This document shows, piece by piece, positions 1-10,503 of a DNA stretch of 24,735 nucleotides. Below the pieces are notes generated by a model. The model was not told the DNA's origin, searched no databases, and saw nothing but the letters and a program-made list of their open reading frames with translations. The position numbers and the translations under genes were made by a program. This DNA is from Baffinella frigidus (Eukaryota > Cryptophyceae > Cryptomonadales > Baffinellaceae), in the NCBI GenBank assembly GCA_026770585.1, contig MU646303.1:1523795-1548529 (forward strand), in the 5' to 3' direction. Positions within the stretch are counted from its first letter, which is position 1; each line of letters begins with the position of its first letter.

Positions 1-232
1 TGGTTTATGGTTTATGGTTTATGGTTTATGGTTTATGGTTTATGGTTTATGGTTTATGGTTTATGGTTTATGGTTTATGGTTTATGGTTTATGGTGCATG
101 GTTTATGGTTTATGGTGTATAGTTGATGGTGTATGGTGCACGGTTTGTGGTTTATGGTTTGTGGTTTATGGTTTATGGTTTATGGTTTATGGTTTATGGT
201 TTATGGTTTACGATTTATGGTTTATGGTGTGG
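1..232 (+). repeat. TTTATGG heptamer satellite
   Basis: Near-perfect tandem TTTATGG from the window edge, with a degenerate patch around 94-165 (TGTATGG, TGCATGG, TTTGTGG). It is a one-base variant of the plant telomere heptamer TTTAGGG. The open frame through it is only a translation of the repeat. Confidence 0.95.
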
Positions 233-281
233 GGTTTGAGGTTTGGGGATGAGAGTTCAGGGTTTGGGGTTTTGTGTTTAG

Positions 282-430
282 GGTTTATGGTTTAGGGTTT
301 ATGGTTAAGGGTTTAAGGTTTAGGGTTTAGGGTTTAGGGTTTAGGGTTTAGGGTTTAGGGTTTAGGGTTTAGGGTTTAGGGTTTAGAGTTTAGGGTTTAG
401 GGTTTAGGGTTTAGGGTTTAGGGGTTAGAG
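282..430 (+). repeat. TTTAGGG telomere-type array
   Basis: About 18 nearly perfect TTTAGGG units follow the TTTATGG block through a short mixed zone. It is interstitial here and lies on the 3' side of the last visible WD40-gene exon, so in that gene's sense strand it reads CCCTAAA. A short CCCAGCA tandem follows at about 443-464. Confidence 0.95.
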
Positions 431-502
431 GTTAGGGTTCCCCCCAGCACCCAGCACCCAGCACCGTGCACCCAATGCTTTCACGGGGTCCGCGAGCAAG
501 CA

Positions 503-557
503 CCTGCACGCAGCGAGCAGCACAGGCACATCCGTTGGATGCCACTGCACAGACGCG
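503..557 (-). repeat. Partial copy of WD40-gene exon 11 (3' part plus donor)
   Basis: On the minus strand this reads as a diverged copy of the exon segment IASVHWHPTDAPVILAA (here Q for H, V for A, L for I), followed by the same GTGCAGGTG donor region. It lies downstream of the true exon 11 in transcript order. It lacks the exon's 5' half. Confidence 0.85.
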
Positions 558-662
558 ATCGCTGCACCCTGAAATATCTAGCTCTACCTGAGTCTAATTT
601 GGTCACACCAAAATGGTGCGACCGGGCTCTTTTTCTGCTATGGGGTGAGCAAGCACCTGCAC

Positions 663-2287
663 GCGGCGAGGATGACAGGCGCGTCCGTCGGATGCCAATG
701 CACGGACGCGATGGCCGCCTTGTGCCACGCGAAGACCGCCACGGCCATCGGAGCACGCGACCCGCGCTTGATCGCTGTCCCGACGTCCCATACCTGTTTC
801 AGAGAGGAAAGTGCGTTTATGTATTTATTTGTTTGTATATTTATTACGGATCGAAACCAACAGGTGAACGTGGCTCGTGCTGACACTCGAGCCTGGAGAG
901 GCTGGATACAACAGCCTGCACTGCACTGTACTGCTCAGCGGCAGGTTCGTTGATCTGCCGCATAGGGTGTAAGGTTTAGGGTTGAGGGGTTAGGGTGTAG
1001 GATGAGCGTTGAAGAGTTCAGGGAGTGGAGTTTGGGGTGTAGGGTTTAGGTTTCAGGGTTTCGGGTTTTCAGATGATAGTTTATAGTTTATAGTCTATAG
1101 TTTAGGGTTGAGGGTTGAGGGTTGAGGGTTGAGGGTAGAGGGTAGAGGGTTGAGGGTTGAGAGTTTAGGGTTTACGGTTGAGGGTTTACGGTTTCGGGTT
1201 TAGGTTGTAGGGTTCAGGTTTAGGTTGTAGGGTTGAGGGTGTAGGGTTTAGAGCGGGTTCAGGGTTTAGGGTTTAGGGGTTAGGGTTCAGGCTTCAGGGT
1301 TTAGGGGTTAGGGTTCAGGCTTCAGGGTTCGGGGGGTTAGGGTTTAGGGTTTGGGGTTTAGGGTTTAGGGTTTAGGGTTTAGGGTTTAGGGTTTAGGGTT
1401 TAGGGTTCAGGGTTTAGGTTTCAGGGTTCAGTGTTGAGGGTGCAGGGTGTAGGTGAATCGGGGGGAACCTTGACGGAACCCCCCCCCCGGCGCTGAGCAG
1501 GAGGCTAGCCCCAGTCTCAGTCACTCCGACCGTGTGACTGAGACTGTTTCCGCCACACAGTCACACAGTCACACGGGTTTAGGGTTCAGGGTCCAGCTCT
1601 GTCTGAGCACCTTGACGGAGCCCTCCTCCCCGGCGCTGAGCAGGAGGTTGGGCTGCAGGCGCGACCAGTCCAGGCAGTTCACATCCCCCGCGTGCGCGTC
1701 CAACACCTGAAGAGAGAGAGAGAGAAACTGAGAGTGGGCTTCGCAGATCGTCCATGTATTTTCGTGGTGGTCAATGAGAATTGCTCGGTACAAAGACGTC
1801 TTCAGACGCGAGCAGTCCAGGCAGTTCACATCCCCCGCATGCGCGTCCAACACCTGAAGAGCGAGAGAGAGATTGACTTCTCTTGATGCCAACATCGAGA
1901 CGGAGAGAGAGAGAGAGGCTAAGCGTGGACCACCCTGCGACGTTCACTTAGCGGTTGTACGTAGCCAGGAATTAGCCTGAGAAACCTCTCGTGAACCATA
2001 GCGATGGAGGCTGGGATTCAGCAGCGAACAGTCCAGGCAGGTCACGTCCCCTGCACGCGCGTCCAACAACTGGAAACAGACAGCCGCACAGTCGGTGAAT
2101 CGATTTCGGTGGTTCGGGATGCACCACACGAGGCTATTTAAGCACCCAATTTCAAAGTCGAGTGTAAGCTTTTGTTTTTAAGTCGAGTGCAGGCTTTTTT
2201 TTTGTGGGGGATTGGTCACGTGTCCTCTGCATGCACGTCCAGCACCTGCGAGGAGAGGGAGAAACCTCTCTTGACACCACCATCGAG

Positions 2288-2322
<35 letters not shown>

Positions 2323-5300
2323 AACTGAGAGTGGAACAACCTGACATGTCCACTTAGTGATCGCCAGTAGCCAGGGATTAGCCCGAGAAAAAGATGTTGC
2401 TAGAGCCTTCGAAACAAAGGCTGGAAATTCAGCAGGACCTAGGTGGGGCGGGTGAGGTAGTAGACCAGACGCTCGGTACCCCGTGCGGCGCATAACGAAT
2501 GGCCGAATCGGGTAGTTACGACTGGTCGAAACTGGTGTTCCCACACAGTAGGCGTCAAAGGAAATTTCGACCGAAACCCCGGTCGATTTTTTTTTGCATA
2601 CTATGTCGGCGTACCGAGCAATTCGTAATTAGTCCCATGAAAATAAATGGGGCGATATGCGAAGCGCATTGTGTGGTCTGGCACACCTCGATGAGAGGCG
2701 CGTCGTCGCCATTGCCACTAGCGTCCCAGAAGCGGATCGAACGGTCGGACGAGCAGGACGCCAGCACCCCCACTTGCACCGGAGAAAATGCCAGGTCCTC
2801 GACACTTCCTGTAGGGGCGTATGTGTGTGAGAGAGACATGGAGAGAGTTGGGAGAAGGAGAGTTCGGCGGAGCACGCTTCCGAGAAGGAGGGTTGGGAGC
2901 AGGAGAGTTGAAAGGACGAGAGTTGGGAGAGGGAGACATGGGAGAAGAAGGCTCGAAAGAAAGAGAAGTCGACTACTCGGCAATGCAGGCACAGACACCC
3001 CCTCCTCCCCGCGCAACACACACCCGCAGAATCTAGCAACGCGGGCCCAGGAGAACTACATCCTGCCCTAGCATATGCACACTTTAAACTCCCGTGGAAT
3101 CGACATCACGTTCCGTTCAGCGGCGAACAGATTGCAGCGCCCAAGGGACGTAGGCGCAACAATCATTCCCCTGGAAGCAGGTTGCGTGGAGCTCACCGTG
3201 ATGCATCCCCACGCGAACAGCGCCCTGCTGGACCTCGAGAATGCGCGGCTTGCGCGTGTACGCGCGATCGTAGGGGAGCGGCACGCCCAGCACGCTCACC
3301 CGCCCCTGCCACGCCGTGCGCGTCAGGACGTCGCAAAAGTCATGCAAAAAGGATTCACGCGTGAGCCCCTTTAGCGGGCTCACGCGTGGGCACTTTGTGA
3401 CGTCCTGACGCGCACGCCCTGCCAGGTCGTGCCACATCTGGGTTCAGGAGAAATCGGAGGTTCCAAGGATTTCCCAAGGCAGGGATTTTCTGGTGCACGG
3501 TGAACTTTGCATGGGGCCGTCAGGACCTCACGGGCGCCAAGTGCAAAGTGGAACTGGTTTAGTGATCTTCCTGCACGAGATGAAGGGAGGCACCTCCACG
3601 TCGCCCACGGCGAGCGTGCCCTCAATACAGGGATGGTAGAGGGATTTAGGGGTTTGGGGTTTGGGGTTCCGGGGTCTAAGATTTTAGGGGGTCTGGGGTC
3701 TAGGGGTTGGGGGTAGGAATTTTTCACCTACACGCCCCCCACGGCCAGCGTGCCATCGTTCAAACGTGTTTTTGTAAGTGTGCACGACACTGTCAGCATG
3801 GGGTCGCACGAGTGAAAGGTGTGCAATGGGTGTTCACCTCCACGTCCCCCACGGCGAGCGTGCCCTTATCGAGAAACGACCACGCCAGCGCGTACCCCTC
3901 CACTTGATGTGTACGAGGCGCGCCCCCGCTCGCGTACGCGTCCATACCGGACGCGCACACTTCGCCGTGTGTTCTCGCGCCGTACGGATAGCTCGCCGCC
4001 TGGATTGAGGATGTAAAAATCGGTTAGGGTTTGGGGTTTGGGGTTTGGGGTTTGTGGTTTGTGGTTTGGGGTTTGGGGTTTGGGGTTTTAGGGTTTGGAA
4101 TTTTAGGGTTTAGTGTTGAAATCGGAAAGCTCCTCACAATTCTGGGAAGGTTTCCCTCGGTGTTGCACTACTTCTGGAGGCCCTACGGCAACTATACGGG
4201 CCTCAGGAACCCTATGGACCATTCAAGTCAAACAAAAGAGAGTTCATGAGAATCCAGTATCTTGATCAGCACCCATGCGCGCGGCGAGTCGGATCTGTAC
4301 ATCTATGTTACACTCAGCGTATAGTCTATACATCTATCTTACAGCCCCTGTATCTGCATCGCTCGCGCCATGACCGCGTGATGTTATCCGGGGAGGGGCG
4401 AGGGGGGGCACCAGCTGAGGCTTCGCAGGATTCCGGAAGTCGAGAACGCTCACCTGCACCAACCCCAGGTTTATCATTCAGCTGGTGCGGCGTCCGTCAG
4501 CGACCCACACGGCGGACTACGAACCTATCATCAAAAGAAGGAATTGCATACGTATTTTGTCGTTCTAGGAAGTCAGAAGGATTGTCAGCTGTTGCAGCGC
4601 CTGCCCGTGGCGCATGCGCGATGATCTCTGCTTCCGGATTTGAAATAAATGTACCTGCGAAAAAAATCGGGGGTTCGGTTTCGGGGGCGGCACTTATCCA
4701 GACTCCGACCACGTTGCGGCGAAAACAGATGTTGGTTTCGAAGGACGATTCTCGCTCTGGACCCTGGCGTGCAATAACCCCCGGTGGGCCCCCACGTTGA
4801 CTACTCGGCAACTACTCGGCCCACACGTTGACTACTCGGCTGGGTCCGCGTTGCTAGATTCCGCGGGTGTGTGTTGCGCGGGGAGGGTGGGGTGTCTGTG
4901 CCTGCATTGCCGAGTAGTCAACTTCATGTGGGCCCACACGCGACGCACCCCAGAGTGGTTACTGTACACCTGTACAACTAACTGCATTACTGTACATCTT
5001 ACTTACTTATGTACACCTGTACAACTCGCCTGCCCGTGGGCCCACATGCGATTCACCCCATCCATTCCGTCGGGTTCGGTTTGAACTACAACGGGGTCCG
5101 GGGGCGGTGCTAGTCCAGACTCGGACCCCTCTGCTTTTGTAGTTGAAAAGTAAAGGGAAAAAAACAGAAAGCTCTTCAAATTTGAAAAACACGGGGTTTC
5201 GGGTACGTGTAAAAACGTGGGGGGGGGTCGGTTTCGGGGGGGCGGTACGTGTCCATACTCTGACCACGTTGCGGCGAGTATATGCCTTTCAAACACAACA

Positions 5301-8300
5301 GCAAAGAGCATCGCGCATTTGCAATCTCCCTGCGCTCGAGCAAAACAGCGGGTTTCGGGTTCGGGGGCGGTACTTGTCCAGACTCCGACCACGTTGCGGC
5401 GAAACCAGTCCGCTGCGGCATCGTCCTGCGTAGGGGGCGAGGGGTACGTGAGAGAGGTGTCATTGTGAGGAAACGTACCGTTTGTGGACCACCTCTCACG
5501 TCCGCGGAAAACCCCTACACCCTGCGAGAAGGGGAGGAAGGTGGCCTTGTCAGGGAATGGGGGGTTCGCCGCGCGTGATGGTCATCAACAGAACAGAACA
5601 GAACAGAACAGAACAGAACAGAATAGAAACAGATGTGGGGTGCATCCTCCTGCGTGAGGGTTGAAAGAGATGTGGCGGGGGTAGGGGAAGCTTCGCGATG
5701 CGTAGGGGTATGCGAGGGATGTGACCACGTCTGCCTGAGGGACAGTATCGTTGACGCATCACATCGTCAGGGAACGCACCGTGTATGGCGTGGCAGGGAT
5801 AGTACCGTTTATCGTCAGGGAAAGTACCGTTTATGGACTACGGCTATGGACCACAAAGCACGTCCCGTGGAAAGATCGGGCTGCGTGCAGGTGTGAGGAA
5901 GTGGATGAGGTACCCACCCATAATTGGAGTGTATCTGCGAGTTTGGTATTTCTCTTTGGGGCTGCGGTTTCCCGCGGCTGTCGTGACTCCGGGCCTCGAG
6001 GAGTTCGTGGTTGCGCAAGCGGCCACGGTGTATAAAGTCAGGGGTCACAGTTTTGGATCAGTGGTTGGTGGTTGCGCACGCCAAGGTGTACCAATCATCG
6101 AAAATACTAGCTCCTCTTCTTCTATCTACCTTTCAACTCGGGGAAATAGAAGGTCGAATCCTAGAGGTTGAGGATGCGGGGCGGGGGGGGGCACCGGACG
6201 CGGTTGAGATTTCCCGGCGAAATCGAATTCTTCGGAAGCCACATCAGGGGTTGAGGATGCGGGGCGGGGGGGGGCATCCGACGCGGTTGACAGTGCCGGG
6301 TGAGGACGCGGGGTCCGGCATACGGCGCATAGACTATTGGATCACTCGACGTAAGGCTCGAGCGTAATACAGAACAGAAACAGGAGCGGGGTGGCCACGC
6401 CACAGTCTTGGAAGGGTTCGCCACAAGTCAATTCCTCCTGAAGGCAGTGATTTTCATAAGTCAACACACGTATCCAGATACGTTCTAACAACATCAACCC
6501 CCTCCTGCACTCTGGCGTAGGGTGTGTGCACCGGACGCGGTTGACAGTGCCACTGTCAACATCCGTAGGGACATATGGGGGGTTCCTACAGACAGGGTAA
6601 CAGAAACTCGGGCCCTCCGAGCCCAAAAATCCCTTCGTAGTCTGCTGTGTGGAATACAGAACAGAAACAGGAGCGGGGTAGGGTGTGCACCGGACGCGGT
6701 TGACAGTGCCGTGGTGCGGAATTGAGACCGACGTCACCCTCGGGTCCACCTGCAAGGGTTTATGCTTGAGGATATTGGGTTTAGGGTTCCGGATATTGGG
6801 TTCAGGGTTCCGGGTATTGGGTTTAGGGTTCCGGATATTGTGTTTAGGGTTTAGGGTTCAGGATATTGGGTTGGGGTTTAGGGTAGGGGCGTTTGCGAGT
6901 CGGACCCCCCCCCACGCACACACGAGCGTCCTAACGTTTCCTGACTCCTTTCAGATTCGCCCTGCCACACGGTAGACTACGAGGGTTTCGTTCGGACCGG
7001 ATTTTAGGGTGCAACGTGACCAATTTGCATCGGAAAAGCCTTAATGTTAATTGTCTCTGGGCAGGTTGACTTTTGAAGAAAGGTTCGTAGTCCACCGTGT
7101 GGTAGTCCACCGTGTGGTACTAACGCGGTAAAAGTAGTCAAGAGCACGGAGGGCGGTGACAGTCAGGTGACAGTCACCCTATACCTACTCAATAGAACCC
7201 TGCACCCTACACCCTGCACCCTACACCCTACACCTCAAACCCTACACCCTTCACCCTACACCCTACACCCTACACCCTACACCCACACCCTTGGGGGCTT
7301 TGACACCTTGACCCCCTTGATGGCGTCTTCGTAGTTGCTGCTCTCGCTGCTGTCATCCTCCCCTTTCTGCCCCTGCACTCTCTTCCGGAACCGCCGCAGG
7401 CCCGTCACCTGCCCAACAAATCACATAAAACTCGAGTAATGTGGTCCCACATGTTTCACCTGGCAGTTGACTAATGCAGTTGGGTAGTTGAGTAATGCAG
7501 TTGGGTAGTTGAGTATTGTCAATCAGTTGAGTGATGTGATCGCTTCCGCGTAGTTGTCATCCTCTCCTTTCTCCCCCTGCACCCTCTTCCGGAAGCGCAG
7601 CAGGCCCGTCACCTGGTCTAGGTTTAGGGTTTAGGGGTCTGGTCCCTCAACGTCAACCATCAACCCTCCACCGGTTAGGGGTCTGGTCCCCCAACCTCAA
7701 CCATCAACCCTCAACCCGCAACACTCAACACGAAACCTCAGGTGTACTGCAGAGAGAGACGTGAGGGCAGAATCCCGATCACCCTGGACAGAAAGGGGGG
7801 CGCGTACGAGAAAGCACGCCACAACAAAAATCGAGTGGCAAACAGCCCTTTGGACAACGCGGCATCCAACGTCACGGTACCAAGTGTGCAACCACTTAGC
7901 AGCGACCCAAGATATTTCCCCCCGGATTCTCGGGGGAAATTCCGGTTGGAATCCATAGCATTGGATAAGATTCTAGTACAAATCGGTTAGATGGACTGCA
8001 TCCATGGAGACCTTGGGGGCTACTAAGTGGGCCCCGCTCGGAATGAGGGATGCCCCTTCGGTCCTAACACCGCGAGTACCCCAGAGAGAGAGAGGGTGCG
8101 GGCGTGTGAGAGACAGCATTCTAAAAAGGGGCGGATGATGTTGACGGAGGGGGGTGGGGAGGGGCGGAGCGTTGAGGTTAGCAGAGTGCAATGTCCCACT
8201 CGGAAGGAGGGATTCCTGTAGGTCGGCGCAACACCTCTTGACAAATGCATCACAATATGGGATATATGGGATGGGCGGAACCTCCATGACCTCGACGCGG

Positions 8301-8705
8301 TTCTCATCCGCCGTCGCTGCCTGCGCGCCACGCGACCTTCATTAATGTTAACACAGCCGCCATACATATTCGAGCCGCCATTGCAACCCCAGAGAGGTTA
8401 TACCTGAGACAGTGAATCAGCCGATAGAGCAGGGAGGCCGATCCAATCAGCGAACCTGCCTCTGGTTCCCCCTTTCCCCTCTTCTCCCGTGTTCTCTCTC
8501 TCCCTGTCTGCCCTTCTCGCGTACTCTCTCTGACGAGGCGTGCACGCGTGTGGGCGAGAGGACAGCCCGGGGCGAGAGGACGTGCCTGGGTGCCGGTGAT
8601 GATAGTGCACGCGACAGGCCAGTTCCTCGGCCCGGTCGCCTTTTCGAAGAAGTCAAATGATAGTACTGGCCACTCCACGTTCATCGGGAAGAACGACTCG
8701 TACGC
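663..8705 (-). CDS. GRWD1/Rrb1-type WD40 ribosome-assembly factor, 3' end off window
   Basis: Exons found (minus strand, high to low): 8705-8586 (or 8582), 8320 (or 8316)-8282, 7408-7307, 6749-6691, 5425-5374, 4453-4412, 3999-3838, 3305-3197, 2808-2687, 1706-1611, 793-663. All phases join without a stop, giving about 345 residues. The first exon has the family's EWPVLSFD and GTQ signatures. Then follow a short acidic linker (GEDDSSESSNYED), HHGTVNRVR, an AATWSESGQ blade, EGYALAW, GSVEDLAFSP with ASCSSDRSIRFWD, AGDVNCLDWSR, and VHWHPTD. The order matches human GRWD1 and plant homologues. By family knowledge these are nucleolar chaperones for ribosomal protein L3 in 60S assembly; function here is inferred. 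The last exon ends in a split Ala codon, so the final blade lies left of the window. The N-terminal exon (the family's EEGEEL region) was not found. Exons are 39-162 nt. Confidence 0.92.
957..1440 (+). repeat. Mixed telomere-like heptamer tract in WD40-gene intron
   Basis: Degenerate TTTAGGG, TTGAGGG, TTCAGGG and TGTAGGG units, with a cleaner TTTAGGG run at about 1355-1405. It fills most of the intron between exons 10 and 11. In the gene's sense strand the repeat is C-rich. Confidence 0.93.
1466..1512 (-). repeat. Partial copy of exon 10 (3' part plus donor)
   Basis: The minus strand repeats the end of exon 10 (LLLSAGEEGSVK-coding region and the AAG|GT donor) with substitutions. It sits just downstream of the true exon 10 in transcript order and carries no 5' part of the exon. 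Confidence 0.8.
1796..2251 (-). repeat. Three partial copies of exon 10 (acceptor plus 5' part)
   Basis: Copies at 1796-1860, 2010-2074 and 2218-2251 repeat the CAG acceptor and the LDAHAGDVNCLD-coding start of exon 10, with increasing divergence upstream (LDARAGDVTCLD in the second; only a short remnant in the third). All lie upstream of the true exon in the transcript and none carries the exon's 3' half. GA/CT microsatellites at 1710-1727, 1899-1914 and 2285-2322 separate them; the first directly abuts the true acceptor. Confidence 0.88.
2966..3047 (+). repeat. Intronic repeat, one arm of an inverted pair
   Basis: About 80 bp starting GACTACTCGGCAATGCAGG. Its reverse complement occurs at 4843-4923 with only a few differences. 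The two lie in different introns of the WD40 gene, about 1.8 kb apart. Confidence 0.88.
3316..3415. repeat. Nested foldback beside exon 8 acceptor
   Basis: Outer arms at about 3316-3340 and 3390-3415 (core GTGCGCGTCAGGACGTC) and perfect inner arms CACGCGTGAGCCC 3356-3368 and GGGCTCACGCGTG 3376-3388 with a 7-nt loop. The whole could form a long hairpin in the pre-mRNA immediately 5' of the exon 8 acceptor (3306-3308). Confidence 0.9.
3591..3764 (-). repeat. Two partial copies of exon 7 (3' part plus donor)
   Basis: Minus-strand segments 3591-3630 and 3724-3764 repeat the GTLAVGDVE-coding end of exon 7 and the GAG|GTG donor; the second has a TAG replacing the final Glu codon. Both lie downstream of the true exon in the transcript and lack its 5' part. 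A TTTGGGG-type tract (3640-3716) separates them. Confidence 0.87.
4024..4110 (+). repeat. TTTGGGG heptamer array before exon 7 acceptor
   Basis: TTTGGGG units with a few TTTGTGG. In the WD40 gene's sense strand it reads CCCCAAA and ends about 25 nt before the exon 7 acceptor at 4000, so it occupies the polypyrimidine position. Confidence 0.92.
4688..5280 (-). repeat. Three partial copies of exon 5 (3' part plus donor and intron start)
   Basis: Segments 4688-4725, 5100-5132 and 5234-5280 repeat the AATWSESGQ-coding end of exon 5, the donor and the following GC-rich intron start. The 5234-5280 copy keeps a GTACCG donor; the other two have diverged at this point. All lie downstream of the true exon 5 (5425-5374) in transcript order. 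Confidence 0.87.
4793..4923 (-). repeat. Second arm of inverted repeat pair and TTGACTACTCGG units
   Basis: Positions 4843-4923 are the reverse complement of 2966-3047. A short unit (TTGACTACTCGG and shorter variants) recurs at its left edge, 4797-4840. Confidence 0.85.
5440..5840. repeat. Degenerate minisatellite and AGAAC microsatellite
   Basis: A motif like GTCAGGGAAAGTACCGTTTATGG recurs in diverged form at about 5460-5490, 5766-5800 and 5812-5838. A pure (AGAAC)n tract lies at 5589-5631. No exon was recognised here; this is intron 5' of exon 5. Confidence 0.75.
6181..6560 (-). repeat. Three partial copies of exon 4 (3' part plus donor)
   Basis: Segments near 6181-6215, 6262-6302 and 6528-6560 repeat the TVNRVR-coding end of exon 4 and its GTGC donor. 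They are downstream of the true exon (6749-6691) in transcript order. Flanking intron sequence (ACAGAACAGAAACAGGAGCG) is also repeated, at about 6369 and 6659, so the duplications include intron DNA. Confidence 0.88.
6765..6890 (+). repeat. About 27-bp repeat of telomere-like units before exon 4 acceptor
   Basis: Units combine GGATATTGGG with TTTAGGGTTCC, about five copies. In the WD40 gene's sense strand the array is C-rich and leads almost directly into the CAG acceptor at 6750-6752. Confidence 0.9.
6965..7102. mobile_element. 138-bp MITE-like element, copy 1
   Basis: Terminal inverted repeats start CCACACGGT and end ACCGTGTGG, about 18 bp each. The interior shares GACCAATTTGCA-type and TTGACTTTTGA motifs with an equal-length element at 13,099-13,236. 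The right terminus is partly repeated (TAGTCCACCGTGTGG, 7103-7117). It lies in the WD40-gene intron between exons 3 and 4. No transposase is present and no clear target duplication was seen. Confidence 0.88.
7199..7290 (+). repeat. ACACCCT heptamer array
   Basis: CCCTACA/CCCTGCA units directly beyond the donor of WD40-gene exon 3. Here the sense strand is G-rich, opposite to the arrays that abut acceptors. Confidence 0.92.
7541..7640 (-). repeat. Partial copy of exon 3 (acceptor plus 5' part)
   Basis: The minus strand from 7612 repeats the exon start (VTGLLRFRKRVQGEKGEDD against VTGLRRFRKRVQGQKGEDD) with an intact CAG acceptor, then drifts into a stop with no donor. It is upstream of the true exon (7408-7307). 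A short telomere-like tract (7616-7640) abuts its acceptor. The stretch 7641-7740 is CAACCCT-like repeat. Confidence 0.88.
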
Positions 8706-8776
8706 CTGGTTTAGGGTTTGGGGTTGAGGGCTTAGGGTTTAGGGTTGAGGGCTTAGGGTTTAGGGTTTAGGGTTAA
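8706..8776 (+). repeat. TTTAGGG-type array abutting an acceptor
   Basis: TTTAGGG/TTGAGGGCTTAGGG units whose reverse complement reads straight into the CCAG acceptor of the exon encoding EWPVLSFD. The repeat itself supplies the pyrimidine-containing intron end. Confidence 0.92.
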
Positions 8777-10136
8777 GACGTAAGCCCACAGTCTCGCGAC
8801 TGTTAACTGAACCGGACTGGCGTGTTCGTCCCGGGACGGTAACTGAACATCCAAATGTCGATGCCCGTTTCAGATTTCTTCCGAGAAGGAACTCTACCGG
8901 CGTTCCTCTTCTAGTCCTTCAAAGAAAACAGTATCAAAAGGATCTAAAATCAGAGTCGTAAAGAAAATCGTTCTATTAAAAGTATGTCAAACTCATCGGC
9001 GTAAACTTCATCTCCTTGGAAAAGCCTCCGAATTTTACAATTTGTACCAGAACCATTTGTTGTACGAAACGAATTTCAGATCCTGTTACTGAAAACGTGG
9101 ACATGCATCACCGGCGGTGATCGTCAAGGCCGAGTGCGGGTTCGCCGCAACACCTCCACGTCAGGGAAACACCACTCGGTACTGGAGTGCGGTAGGCACG
9201 ACGGATCCTAGGGGCTTACCCTAGTCCATTACCCTATGCTGAAATCCCCTGAACTCGAGGAGTATTCCGACTAAACCCTAAACTCTGAGACCCTAAAACC
9301 CTGAACCCTGAAATCTGAACCCTGAAGCCTAGTCTGAGCGCCGCTCGGTAGGCACGGAACCTGGAGGTGGGGCACCAAGTCCCTACGGGTGGCCTACCGT
9401 AGGGTCCTAGGGATTATTCTCGTATGAGGTAACTGGAGGTTCGGCAGCAAGTCCCTACGGGTGGCCTACCGTAGGGTCCTAGGGATTATCCTCGCATGAG
9501 GTACCTGGAGGTTCGGCACCAGGATCTCCCCTTTATCCGGCTTGTCGATCTGCGCGAGGGAAACACACGCCCGGTCACACGTGCCAATTTGAGATACAAG
9601 TCAGGTTTTAATTGTGTACTGGGGTTTTCGGACTCGGGTGTACGCCACGACGTGGGAAGGACGAGGAGCTGCGTTTCACCGCAGAGCGCACTCTCATTGA
9701 GTACCACGAAACGAAACACAGCGTTCTGAAATTCCTACTTGTGTCCTGGCGCGGGCACACATAATCTACGCTTGACTCAGTCGAACGGCAAAAAACGATA
9801 GGTTACCACACCATAGCATCGACTCGAGCGAAAGCGAGCCATAAATAAAACAGCATGGGATAGGGACCCCTTTGGGTTTCAACGAACGCCAGGGGAAAAC
9901 CCGTATGCCCCTACGGATGGCCTACCGTAGGGTCCTAACGAGTATTCACGTGTGGGTCCCTTTGTAGCCCGCTGTATGGAGAGCGCGCACACGGCATGGA
10001 TTCGAGCGAAAACGAGGAAGCCAGAAATACGACAGCGTGGGAAAATGCCCCCTCCGCGTTTCAAACGAACGCCAGGCGTGTGGGACCCCTCCGCGTTTCA
10101 AACAAAACGCCAGGCGTTTCAGGGGTTCGCGCGCAC
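8777..10136. repeat. Long non-coding stretch with tandem and palindromic repeats
   Basis: No exon recognised; an AT-richer patch lies at 8880-9110. A 72-bp tandem duplication spans 9361-9504. It contains the palindromic motif CCTACCGTAGGGTCCTAG, which recurs at 9907-9956 and 15,765-15,812. A diverged direct repeat (CGAGCGAAA ... CGCCAGG) occurs at 9809-9898 and 9990-10,105. C-rich telomere-like text (CCCTGAA, CCCTAAA) is at 9270-9330. Confidence 0.8.
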
Positions 10137-10280
10137 CCACGAGCGGAACGGCTTCTGGTGCTTCGGGATCGGTCGCTTCCCCCGCTTCACCCGCTTCCCT
10201 CCAGCTTTCTCCTCCTTGCCGCCCTCTTTGTCCTTGCCCGCGCCTGCCCCTTCTGCGCGCTCGCCCTCTGACTCCTCCTC
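10137..10280 (-). CDS. Charged exon of uncertain parent gene
   Basis: The minus strand reads CAG acceptor (10,281-10,283), 48 codons and a GTGCGC donor (10,136-10,131). The start is Glu-rich (EEESEGERAEG), then comes a KDKEGGKEEK stretch and a basic end (KRVKRGKRPIPKHQKPFRSW). Both ends are phase 0, as is the start of the first WD40-gene exon at 8705, so it could be a 5' exon of that gene; basic and acidic N-terminal tails are usual there. It could equally continue the LRGG open frame across the gap. No domain recognised. The intron end before it is telomere-like (CCCTAAACTCTAAACCAG). Confidence 0.55.
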
Positions 10281-10503
10281 CTGGTTTAGAGTTTAGGGGT
10301 CAAGGTCCTCCCGCCGCCGGGGGGGGGGCGGTGGTCAGTGCGGGTGTCCCCCTTCAACAGTCTGCGAGGCTTCTTAGGGTGGGTCAGGGGGTGTTTTCTA
10401 ATTGACACTGCCTGGGGGGGCGGTGGTGAGTTCGGGCGCCGACCGCCCTCGCCCCGTGAACAATGATCCGTGCCGTGCGGCAGGGTGGGGTGTTTCGCGC
10501 TGG

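Noticed and set aside
14-295. Open frame of repeated MVYGLWF-type residues
   Set aside because: It is a translation of the TTTATGG satellite.
1-430. Chromosome end (true telomere) at the left edge
   Set aside because: The outermost block is a variant (TTTATGG), the arrays recur throughout the window, and the WD40 gene must continue to the left.
1796-2251. Exon 10 copies as extra WD repeats or alternative exons
   Set aside because: They lack the second half of the exon and a donor, and the true exon 10 joins in phase without them.
2555-3071. Several frames of 70-190 codons on both strands
   Set aside because: Only the 2808-2687 exon has homology-type signatures and fitting splice sites. The rest is CT/GA-rich intron.
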